DNA from: Aplectana chamaeleonis
Lineage: Eukaryota; Nematoda; Chromadorea; Rhabditida; Cosmocercidae
Length of the DNA: 64,000 nt
NCBI GenBank assembly: GCA_029168955.1
Contig: JAPDOI010001338.1
Coordinates: 62,001 to 126,000 of the forward strand
Reading direction: 5' to 3'
A model generated the notes under the pieces. It was given only the letters and a program-made list of their open reading frames with translations. It ran no database searches and was not told the DNA's origin. The translations under genes were made by a program, and so were the position numbers. Below are positions 55,370 through 64,000 of the stretch, piece by piece. Numbering within the stretch: the stretch's first letter is position 1; the number at the start of each line of letters is the position of its first letter.

Positions 55370-58300
55370 GTAAGTATCTGAAATGTTAAATTCAGAGCTA
55401 TTGTACATAACGTCGGCATGCATCCGGAAGAGACTTCGCGTTTACTGTTGAAGGTTGGCGCAAACTCGGTGCCATATGCTATAACATTGGTGCACCGCGT
55501 TTACGCCAACCTCTAATGAGGAACGCAAGGCCTCTTCAGGATCTTCTTCTTCTTCTTTGCAGCCACTGAGAGGGGTTTCGTCACAAGTTGAGAAACTGGG
55601 CGACCAGCACTGGATTCGTCCACAAGTCTATTGTAGTGAGCGTTGTTGGCTTCTTCGGACAGTCAAATAGGTGTTTAGTGTCGTGGCCTTGGTTTCCACA
55701 GTCCGGGCACACGTCAGGCTGACTATTGTCGATCCTGTGCAGGTAAGACATAAGCAATGGAGAATGTCCGCAGCGCAACGAAGCGAGGATACACCTGGCG
55801 CGCCTACCGAGCTCGGACTCGGTATCACATACCCTGGGCGGCACATCACCGAGAATAGGGTTGACGGCCGCTTTGGCGAGATGATCCTTCACAAACCGGG
55901 TGTGCTCCGCGCGTAAGAGACGGAGCCGTTCTTGATTCGAGTCGGTCCATCTCTGTACATTCACTTTGTTCGGAGCATCGGCAAACGGCACTCTGATCGA
56001 TCTCTCTCTCACGGGATTTAATAGTCTTCTCGACGGATGATTAGGTTGCTTAAGGACATTAATAAACATCTGCTGAGCCTGGAGCTGACAATGCTCTTTC
56101 ACTGGCAAGATACGGGCCTCGGCGTGAAGGTGCTCAATCGGTGAGCTTTTTGCACATCCAGTGGCTATTCGTAGTGCAGCATTCTGAATTCGCTGCATCT
56201 TAGTCCAGGAACTGTCCGACACGATGTGCTGCCAGACAGGTGCAGCATACTCCAATGCAGGCTGCAGAATAGCTCGATATGTCGTCAAGATTGTCTCTCT
56301 GCTGCAACCCCAGGACGTTCCTCCTAGAGCTCTCAACACATTAAGCATTGCCTTGATAATTGCCTGCTTCTGTTCAGCATTTTTGCGAAACTTCAGCGAT
56401 GGGTCCAAAACGAGGCCCAGCAGTTTGGGAAATTTCGCAGTAGGCAAGAGGTCACCATCCCACCTGGCAACAGGTTGGGCGCTGTGTTCCTTTGGGTCAG
56501 ATGTGAATACTGAAACAGAAGACTTCGCCGCGGAAACTGTGAGCATCATACTATCGAGAAAGTTTTTAAGCTCGACGAGATAGTCGTAGATCTTGTTTGC
56601 GGCTACCTGCAAGTCACGATTACGGCACATGATGGTGATATCGTCGGCATACGCAATGAATTTTTATATCTTCAGAAGGCTCAGGTAGGTCTTCAATATA
56701 CGGGCTGAAGAGGGCAGGTGACAAAACTCCAACCTGCGGCACACCGGCTGCTACAGGTATACTATCGGAGACGTGATTCTGGAATAGCACTTTGGCCCGA
56801 CGACCTTTCGTAAACGCTGCGATCCAACGCTTCTGCCACGGTTGTAGCGAGGATTTCAATAGTTTCTCGGACAAAAGTCCTAAGCTAACAGAATCAAATG
56901 CTTTGGTTAGATCGAGGGCAACGGCCACTGTTCTAAGAGGCTTTCTGAAATTGAACCCATCGACCGCATAGCTGTCAATCTCCAGAAGGGCAGTGGTGGT
57001 GGAGTGTGGCTTTCTAAACCCATGTTGATGTTGCTGTGCCTCATTCTGCTCTCTTCAGGATCCATGTCGATGTTACACATAGTGGAGCGTAATCGGATGG
57101 TGAGAAGATCTCACAGCCCAAGTGTCACCAAATATGGAACAACTTTCTGACCTTAAAGGCAGCATACAGGATAAAATTTGCTTCAGTTTTTCTCACAGAG
57201 TATGAAAGACCTAGAGCTCTAAACAATATCTGCGTTGAGAAAAGTCTAGAGAAGCGGATGACAATCCGTTTTCTGGGCTCAAAAGTATCCAGTGTTATCG
57301 GCACTGAATCAAGAGAGTGGAGCAATTGGCCACTACGTAAAAATATGATCTCTCAATCAAATCAGGCGATCTCCCGCGTTGTTTACCACTTGGCTGTGCT
57401 ATTTCTCTTCTTGATCGTTTGCTCAATCAAGATCGGTGGTTCAATGTGTTTCCGGTTGGGGAGGCCAAATACAGCTGGGACGGCAATTAAGGGAAGGGCT
57501 CGGTTATCACCGATGTAGAATAGTTTTGACTCGTCTCTGATGCTTCAAAATACGTGAGAGTGGCAATACAAGACGTACGGTTAGATTTCCGTTGCTACCT
57601 CAACAACGTTTACGATCGTGTATGCTGCCTTCAAACGTTTTTTTTGTCTTACTTTCTGTTCTCGTATGACTTGTGGAGATAGCTGGATACGTTTCTGCGA
57701 AGAATGCTGCTAGCTGTTAGTTAGTGACCTCGGGTTTTATGTAGCATCCCTCTTCATCCTAATACTGCGATTAAAAAAAAATTTTAAAGTTCTACTCTAA
57801 AGTCTGCATTCCTTTCGAGAACCGCCATTTTCTTCTTTTTCGCCATTCACGGAACGTCGATGCTAATCTAACCATGTTGGGTGGTAGCGAGTTCGTAGGC
57901 ATGTGGTAGCGAATTCCATCTCAGAAAAGTGCAACTGCTGATAACAAAATTACAGATGCACTCAGAAGTCGAGTGATTCCCCACGAAGCGCAGGTCCTAA
58001 GCGGTAAGGCACTGGTGGAATATGTGAACAAGCATCAACAGCTTTTTAAGGTAGAACGTATTAGCATTGCTGCTGAAGGGTACGCTGCATTGAACGCAGT
58101 AGAAACGAGTTAATTACAGGCCGAGATAGTACCTTTTGGGCGGGCATTGTACAAGAGAGTTATGGATGTAAGGTTTGTAAAAGAGAAACAGAAGGAAATG
58201 GTTGATGAAGTTGGCTTGGATAACAGCGACATTCCAGAGAGGTTTGCAGTTAGCATACTTCTTCTCTGAGACTCCAAAGGAAGTTGTAATCTTGATGACG

Positions 58301-61300
58301 TTCAAGGATAAGGAGCAAAAAATTGGACGTGTTTCAGCTTTGATGCTCGGGAAAAATGGCCTCAGTGCCCTTCGCTTACGTACATTCGTGATCAAGCAAA
58401 CTGCGGTGAGCGTTCCTTTATTTGTGAAGTGTCTTGCTGGAATGTTTTGTGAGGACCCTCTTTGCGTATTCATGAGACACCGTGAAACAGTCGGCATTTG
58501 GAGTGTCTCACGACAAAAACTAACGATGGAGATCTTGTTTTAACTGCTGGCCCCATAAAGCACAGAAGGCGAGAGTGTCTGACAGTTCTCCGATGCTAAG
58601 CACATTCAGGGTCTTGTTGGGCTATTTCTTCGGCTGAGGCCATGTCCGACCGACTCTGCATTGCGTCAGAAGGAAAAATAAAGGTACGGAACGCCGCCGA
58701 CTTCTTTGCAACAACACACTTGACTACGCTCTGAGGCTCTAGAGTTTCAGGTGGAAATATCAGCCGACGACATTGTGTCCTGCTGCGACAACTGCGGTTA
58801 TGGGTAAAAGTTTTACAGCAATTGGTTATTATTTACATTTCGAGAAGAAAATTGGGTGGTGACTTCTTGGAGATCGTCATCGTGGAAGTGGTGAAGGATG
58901 AATAAATTAACAAAAAATGTATGTTGAGTTTTCTCAACGAAGCATTTTGGGGGTTTGGAGTTGGAAAATACGGAAAACGGAAAGAAGTAGAATCCAGCTG
59001 CTCTCCAAGTGGCCACTTTGGCTGCATATCTGGGCTGGTAGTGAATGGGGTGCTTAAAGGCACAGTCCAACCTCAGAGGCAATGTTTGATATTTTGGTCC
59101 GGTCGCCGTCTATAGCAACCCTGCCAAGCGCAAAACCTCAATTCGCTCAAATAAGCGAGAAAAAGCTAGGAAAAAATCGACCACGCCCCCTTGAAAGAAA
59201 AAATGGGTAACGCCCACAGCCAGGTTTCCGACCTTATTAGAGAAGAGACGCGCGAATGATTTTATTCAAAATCTATGTTCTTCCTTTCGTTTTCGGTCTG
59301 GCTTTATATCGTGACCTGCTTGGGAATGATGGCTGCAAATAACGAGAAAATACAGGCTCGAGACAACTCGTCCGCAAACTTCTACCAGTCCAAATTCAAA
59401 ATCTTTGAGGAGCCGTAACTCAGTTTGTAGTGAGTTCTGAGTGATTCTGGAGACACCATTGTGATCAGCGTAGAATTTTCTCCAAGTTAGGCTGAAAAAC
59501 GAAAAGCCGATTCTGAGCTTGGAGTGTGGCTTTAACGCGAGCGAACAATAACCTCCAAACCGGCCGTAAACCACTACACAGATGCCACAAGGTCACCAGT
59601 TTTACGGGAGCTGCCCCAAGTGAAAGAATAACTGCTCGCTTCCTGAAAGACAAAAATGCAGTTGATCCCATGCATCTAGGGTTTGGAACAGATAGCAAGT
59701 TGAGAAACTTTCAGAGCTTATGCCCTGAACCTCTTTTTCAGTTATTATGCTAGGTTAACATCGTTCAACTGCTTTGCACAGCGCACGAAAACGGTAAAAA
59801 ATTACATTTCGGCATTACTCTCCGTACTCTCAACCATCTCACAAATCCGAAAGGCACGCGATTTTTAAAGCTGTCAGAGTACGGGGGGTTAACGTCTTTT
59901 CTCCCTCACCAAGAGGAGAAATCATCGCATCTCATATACTCGGCGAGGAAAGCACATCTTGCCGTCTGTCGCGTGCTTCTGCCGCTAGGGCCCTGTAGAA
60001 TGCCGGCGTAGCCGGCATCACTTACTTGCATCATTACGACAATTCTAAACTTTGCAAGCCAGATGGCTTTCTTTCCTGTATCGTTACCACTCCATTTATT
60101 TTATAATGCACAGAAGTGGCTATTCCTTCATAATCATCTCTGTCATGATGAGAGCAACCGTTCTTCGTATTTTAAGTAAGTAACAAACCGACACCATGTG
60201 TTGTGATGGGAGATCAAATATCAGATGATTTATCGACTGATTACCATGTGGGTGGAGTTTTGATCTAGGCGCGAAAACCGGCCAATCACAGACCACTCAC
60301 CGCGCTATATAAACCCCTGACGCCACACTTTTCGAAATTCGATTAGATTTCGTCTACAACTCCAGTTCCTGCAACGCCGTTCCTGCACAACGACGCCACG
60401 ACGCCACGCCACTACGACGACGCCGAGCAACCAACCACTCGCCTCTCTACTCACTATTATCGCTGAACCTTTTGCACTGCCACCTGCGCTGTGGCACTAC
60501 TTTGAAATCTTTCGCACGCCGTTTGTGTCCCGCACACAACACCATGATAGTTCTCCTACGTCTGTGCCGGACTCAGATGTGAAACAACTGCTTTATTGGC
60601 AGGTTAGTAGGATATCAAGTATAGTGCAGGGTGTCTTCGTCGTCATTGTCTTCGGTCTGTGACGGGTGGTCGTTGACGGCCGCGGCGTAGAGTGCAGGAA
60701 GCGGTGTGGGTCTTGAGCTTCTTCGATCAAGTCCAGCAGGCGAGTTGCTGGCTGCTAGTCGAAGACTGAAGCTCATTGAAACAAAGTATGGTATTTATAG
60801 AATTACCGAGTTGTGAATAACATCACAACTGCTGATACCGGTACAGTGTGATACGTAGAGTTCGCGCAATAACTTCAAGCATATTTCATAGGCCACACCG
60901 CAAGCGCGGCACGCGCGTGACGTGCGGGTCAATGGGTTATGAAACTTTTACCGCGCGGCACGCGCGCAACGAGCGGGAAGCGACTAAGAAATCTCCGGCG
61001 GCACCGCCTTGGCGGTGCGAGTAAAAGTCAGGCCCTAACTGTGACATGCACAGAAATTCCTGGCTTGCATTTGCGTATGCAGTAGCGCAGGATAGTCCCC
61101 GAATTATTTATGTTGGAGTGGACTCAAATCGAGAAGCAAGTACTGATTGAAACGGTAAAACCGCCATGGCGGTTTGGGCGGCGCCGCTATGGCGGTGCTG
61201 GTGGACTATGAAATTTCTTTGGCGCTATTCATACTACTCAACACCAGCGCGGCACGGGCGTGCCGCTCTGGAGTGGCGTTAGAGTATGAATACTTTCAAA

Positions 61301-62941
61301 GCGCGTGATGAGCGTGCCGCGCTTGCGGAGACTATGAATACTCCAGCGGCGACGCCTCGACAGAGCGGAAAGAAGCGGGTCTAACTTTTCCAAACAACCA
61401 AACTCTGTAATTGCGTTCACCACCAAGATGCATTGGAATTAATTATAAAGGAACGAAATGAAATTGATGATGATTTAGTAGTGAAAACGGTTAAAAAGCC
61501 GTTACGGCCATCGCCGCCATGGCGGAGCGGGGGTCACGCGCGTGCCGCGGGGGCGAGGCGTCGGGCCATTCATACACGAACGCCAAGCCACCGCCGCACG
61601 TGCGTACCGCGCTGGCGTTGATTAGTATGAATAGCGCCTTATGGCGCGTCCGGAGCGTGCCGCACGGTAAAAACTTTATAAGTCTACCGCGCTTCCCCCG
61701 CATCACGGGCGTGCCGCGCTTGCGGTGAGAAAAATGAAAGATGTCTTAGTCTGTTGCGAATGGATGGGGCTGCGAAGGTAGATCACCTTGCGCGAATCGA
61801 AACCCCATTCTCCAATGAGGCCGCCAACCCCGCATGGCCAGCCGCCTGATCCATGCGTCAGGTTAAAACGAAAAGGGGAATCATATTTCTTTATGCGATA
61901 TACATTCATATCACAACATCTTCTATTGCTGAATGAATGAGAATTTTTTTTTCGTGTAGACAGATTTTGAATCACTCAGACTATCATCGTAGCGCCGGTC
62001 TCTGGTTGAGAGAAAGCCGCGACGCTGCTCTGATAGCTTTGTCATAAAAGTCGAGTGGTTGATTTTGAGAAGACACAGTGGTAGAAGTGGAAAAACAACC
62101 GCTTCGCTCAGATGATAGCAAGGTGATAGTTTCATCGCGGCTTCCTAGAGACAGAGAACTTACCTAAAACAAGGCGTTGTATGCTTCCCTATATATGCAG
62201 AAAATGGCAAAGAAGCTCTTGGCTTCCCAGAGCACATGTAGCAAGCTTTGCAGAAAACAGGATTGTTTATCCGAATCAGTGCCCATTTCTCGCAATCTCG
62301 AGTACACCATTTGTGAAGTCCTGCACAGTTTTTCTAGCGTCTCGCGTCCTTCTTTAGGGGTCCTGTACTTTCCCAAACGTCCTGCACACTCATTCTGAGA
62401 CGAAATCCCCCCATGTGTCAGGAAAAGCAGCGCCGTAAACAGTGCACTCGAGTGCTTTCGCCTAATCGACTGGTATACAGCCGTCCACTAGCGACGAGAG
62501 AGGACGGCGCAAGGTCAGTAGGGAAGAGAGAGAGAGAGAGAGAGAGAGATCCAGTCCAGCCTTCGGCCGACTATGACGAGGGTCATAAAAATGAACGGCT
62601 TGAAGGAGCCACGCAAGCGGTATTTATTGACTTCACTCTAAAGAATGGTACCGGATATTGCTGAAAAACAGACTGTTGATATCGTCCATCACTGGATGAG
62701 GGATCGCCGCGACGCCGCTTGGCGGGAAAAATTGCGCGCGGGAAAACGAAGGGAGAGTGGCTATTGATCGCGCAATTCTTACCGCCAAGCAGCGTCGCGG
62801 CGATCCCTCATCCAGTGATTGACGATACGTCCTTTTATTCTGATTATTTATTTCTCTAGATGCCATGGTGGGTACACGAGCAAGGCATGGGATTACTTCG
62901 TAAGCACAGGCGTGGTAACTGGAGGAAATTACGGCACAAAG
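55306..62941 (+). CDS. Cathepsin B-like cysteine protease, seven exons in window (3' part missing)
   Basis: Papain-family (C1A) endopeptidase; in blood-feeding nematodes such enzymes are secreted into the gut and digest host proteins. Exons: 1, 55306-55369 (ATG; hydrophobic signal [13 protein letters not shown]); 2, 57956-58050 ([20 protein letters not shown], propeptide); 3, 58120-58241 (YKRVMDVRF, propeptide end NSDIPE); 4, 58338-58405 ([19 protein letters not shown]); 5, 58610-58683 ([20 protein letters not shown]); 6, 58751-58803 ([16 protein letters not shown]); 7, 62860-62941 ([24 protein letters not shown]). All junctions are GT..AG and all phases agree, giving 186 codons without a stop. 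The catalytic Cys codon is 58615-58617 and the oxyanion Gln 58393-58395. The catalytic His and Asn exons and the occluding loop were not found before 64000, so they lie outside or are lost. Introns 1 and 6 are filled with mobile elements. Confidence 0.9.
55431..55533. repeat. Small foldback at the 3' side of LINE copy 3
   Basis: GAAGAGACTTCGCGTTTACT..GGTTGGCG is inverted relative to CGCCAACCTCTAATGAGGAACGCAAGGCCTCTTC. Arms of about 40 bp with several mismatches. Confidence 0.5.
55562..57062 (-). pseudogene. LINE copy 3 in cathepsin B-like intron 1: RT and C-terminal part
   Basis: Same family as 34600-38890, opposite strand. From about 57050: [59 protein letters not shown] and [11 protein letters not shown] frameshift at about 56640-56655 falls directly before the YADD active-site box, after which 349 codons stay open to the stop at 55581-55583: [47 protein letters not shown] and [18 protein letters not shown] (zinc-knuckle-like). 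A GAA-repeat tail (on the plus strand CTTCTTCTTCTTC) follows near 55545-55558. It is the best-preserved copy of the family here and is 5'-truncated near 57062. Confidence 0.88.
57157..57617. mobile_element. TTAA-type MITE, family A, in cathepsin B-like intron 1
   Basis: TTAA at 57153-57156, left end AGGCAGCATACA, right end GATCGTGTATGCTGCCTTCAA (right TTAA mutated). The right half (TGCTTCAAAATACGTGAGAG .. CAACGTTTACGA) matches the right arm of 16570-17039. Confidence 0.65.
57956..58803 (+). CDS. Cathepsin B-like exons 2 to 6
   Basis: Compact cluster with introns of 69, 96, 204 and 67 nt, all GT..AG. It covers the propeptide from [12 protein letters not shown] through the active-site exon to SCCDNCGYG. 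The split Ser (AG|C) between exons 3 and 4 restores PESFDAR and the split Gly (G|GG) between exons 4 and 5 restores NCGSCWA, which fixes the splice sites. Confidence 0.92.
59058..59531. mobile_element. TTAA-type MITE, family C, complete copy in intron 6
   Basis: TTAA at 59054-59057 and 59532-59535. Ends AAGGCACAGTCCAACCTCAG and CTGAGCTTGGAGTGTGGCTT are inverted. Interior matches 34110-34597 (GAGACAACTCGTCC, GAGCCGTAACTC, TGTGATCAGCGTA). Confidence 0.75.
59537..60260. other. Intron 6 sequence, no element recognised
   Basis: Open frames at 59526-59753 and on the minus strand at 59465-59698 lack motifs. A TGCCGGC(GTA)GCCGGCA palindrome lies at 60001-60017. Confidence 0.3.
60274..60312 (+). promoter_or_regulatory. 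CCAAT plus TATA promoter-like pair
   Basis: CCAATCA at 60275-60281 and TATATAAA at 60304-60311. The pair looks like a Pol II core promoter, perhaps of a decayed LTR or gene. On the other strand CCAATAAAGC (rc of 60592-60600) resembles a polyadenylation signal. No coding exon is tied to it. Confidence 0.3.
60880..61737. repeat. Cluster of GC-rich palindromic modules in intron 6
   Basis: A module of about 65-70 bp, TTCATACT..AACGCCAGCGCGGCACG facing its complement, is seen at 61228-61291 and 61570-61636, with related pieces at 60895-60925, 61300-61345 and 61700-61725 (GCACGCGCGTGAC, GCGTGCCGCGCTTGCGG). CGCCATGGCGG/CCGCCATGGCGG palindromes lie at 61163-61172 and 61511-61519. Non-coding; class unknown. 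Confidence 0.6.
61738..61878 (-). mobile_element. SINE-like repeat 'B', copy 3
   Basis: On the minus strand: CCTGACGCATGGATCAGG, TGGCCATGCGG (A-box-like), GGGTTTCGATTCGCGC (B-box-like) and GGTGATCTACC. Same layout as 2985-3150 and 39160-39285. Confidence 0.55.
61879..62526. other. Intron 6 sequence, no element recognised
   Basis: Open frames at 62164-62398 on both strands lack motifs. Nothing else supported. Confidence 0.3.
62527..62550 (+). repeat. (GA)n microsatellite
   Basis: GA dinucleotide run of about 12 units after GGGAAG. Confidence 0.9.
62682..62828. mobile_element. Foldback element P, copy 4, in intron 6
   Basis: ATATCGTCCATCACTGGATG .. and .. CATCCAGTGATTGACGATAC are inverted, with arms through GCGACGCCGCTTGGCGGGAA. 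It ends about 30 nt before the exon 7 acceptor. Confidence 0.78.
62860..62941 (+). CDS. Cathepsin B-like exon 7
   Basis: The acceptor TTTCTCTAG ends at 62859. Its first base completes the Gly codon split from exon 6 (GG|A), giving GYGCHGG across 4.06 kb of intron. It encodes SKAWDYF and [11 protein letters not shown] and ends AAG|GTTAGG. Confidence 0.9.
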
Positions 62942-64000
62942 GTTAGGTTGGAGCACATTTGCTTTTTTTCAACAGTATGCATTGCAGTAAGACGCCATAA
63001 ACTCAAACACATGGTTCATGTATTCAAGAATCCTATGCCTGTAACCCCACTTTTCAAACTCAACGCTCCTCGCATAAGAATGGGGTAATGAAAGCGCCAC
63101 TGCAGACGCAAACAGCTGCAGTGTTGAACAGGTAGAACTGGCGTTGTTGGACAAGCGCCTGTAGGCTTCTTTTGATATTCTTCTCAGTCTTGGCCCTTAT
63201 TCTGCCGCCTTCTTGCGTTGCTGAAATTCATGAATGTAACCCTTTCTGCAACTCATAACGTAGGAAGAAATGGCACCGCATAGAACTGCTTTGGAATACG
63301 GCTCAAAATTCTCTGTTCGGGAAACTTGTTGTATTGGAATCAAGACTCTTTCTTCTCGTCAGCTCTTTCTTCTGAGTTCACACATGTATGGCCCTCTGAG
63401 AAAGCGTTCAATGAACAAGCAGGTGAAAAGGGGTGCTGCAATGTGACGCGGGATCGCTCTGTAATAAATAGCTCTCAGGCTTTGTCCTGGTTAGAGGTGC
63501 GCGATTGCCTTGCTGCATCGCACTCGAAATGAGGAGCTTTCTACGATAATGCTGAATATGCACAGGGCTAACTGAAGGAGCAATTAGTCAGCTTTGTGGC
63601 CTAAGAAGTTCGATAAGTGGCGTTGGATATAGTCACGGGCGGTATCCCGAATTCTATAGGCATGCGGGAAAACAGGAGCTTGTCGTCAACTAGCGTTTAG
63701 GAGCAGTATATGTCTTGCGTGACCCGCGTCACCATTAGTGCTACTTATGCATGTTTGGAGCTGCGGTTAACAGTGAAGAGAGAGATAAAAAACTGATCCA
63801 CGTCGGCAGCAAGCCGTTTGGTTACCCCTCCCCCATTCCACAAACAAGGTTTGGTCACCCCCTCCCCTCCTCCATAAATGATGTTTGGCCACCCCTCAGA
63901 GAAAATTTGAGGGAAAGCCGTGGGGGAATAATGCCGTTTCTGGCGACCCGAAGTGAGGTGAGAAATCTGAAAAAGTAGTTGATGCGACCTAGTTGAGGTG
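62942..64000. other. Intron 7 or flank, no further exon found
   Basis: I looked for the expected next cathepsin B blocks (C-x-P-Y, GPV, GGHAV, WG) and did not find them. Three GGT(T/C)ACCCC / GGCCACCCC units at about 63820-63900 form a small local repeat. Other open frames lack motifs. Confidence 0.4.

Overview
The window looks like a transposon-dense piece of a nematode genome, most likely a clade V (strongylid, hookworm-like) parasite. The evidence is: a spliced cathepsin B-like cysteine protease gene with mostly short GT..AG introns and TTTTACAG/TTTCAG-type acceptors; three sequences nearly identical to the nematode spliced leader SL1; a tRNA-Gly-primed LTR retrotransposon; a Penelope-like element; RTE- and Jockey/I/CR1-like LINE relics; and very many foldback MITEs. 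The species is inferred, not read directly. No bacterial operons, rRNA genes or CRISPR arrays were seen.

Layout. 0-9 kb: a LINE 3' relic (1.3-1.9 kb), a SINE-like copy (3.0 kb), a cluster of foldback MITEs (3.8-5.9 kb) and a Penelope-like element with RT and GIY-YIG segments plus duplicated tails (7.2-8.9 kb). 9-20 kb: a tRNA-derived SINE, hAT-type mini-elements with simple-repeat interiors, several palindromic MITEs and a CCCCAACTGCTGCTC minisatellite. 21.1-24.9 kb: an LTR-internal-LTR-internal-LTR array on the minus strand with PBS, purine tract and a decayed gag. 25-34.6 kb: tandem repeats, foldback copies, a MADF-domain pseudogene on the minus strand (29.0-29.8 kb) and TTAA-flanked MITEs. 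34.6-38.9 kb: a nearly full-length LINE (endonuclease plus RT) broken by a TTAA MITE and by a 708-bp TA-flanked palindromic element. 39-54 kb: a split minisatellite with a 330-bp (CA)n run, a second Penelope relic, an RTE 3' end, a second LINE copy carrying another foldback element, a 1-kb foldback with iterated arms, and further hAT, SINE and TIR elements. 55.3-62.9 kb: seven in-phase exons of a cathepsin B-like gene on the plus strand. Its intron 1 hosts a third LINE copy and a MITE, its intron 6 hosts a MITE, GC-rich palindromic modules, a SINE and a foldback, and its 3' exons lie beyond the window or are missing.

The only host gene that looks intact is the cathepsin B-like protease (186 codons in the window: signal peptide, propeptide, active-site CGSCWA, and the CCxxCGYGCHGG region). 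Everything else supported here is mobile or repeat DNA, mostly broken.

The most unusual observation is that three differently bounded foldback elements (37754-38461, 46996-47532, 52951-53512) each carry, at or near their centre, an SL1-like 22-27-nt sequence followed at once by a GTA splice-donor-like triplet. Two of the three also share about 40 nt of downstream sequence. This fits descent from an SL RNA gene rather than from a trans-spliced mRNA.
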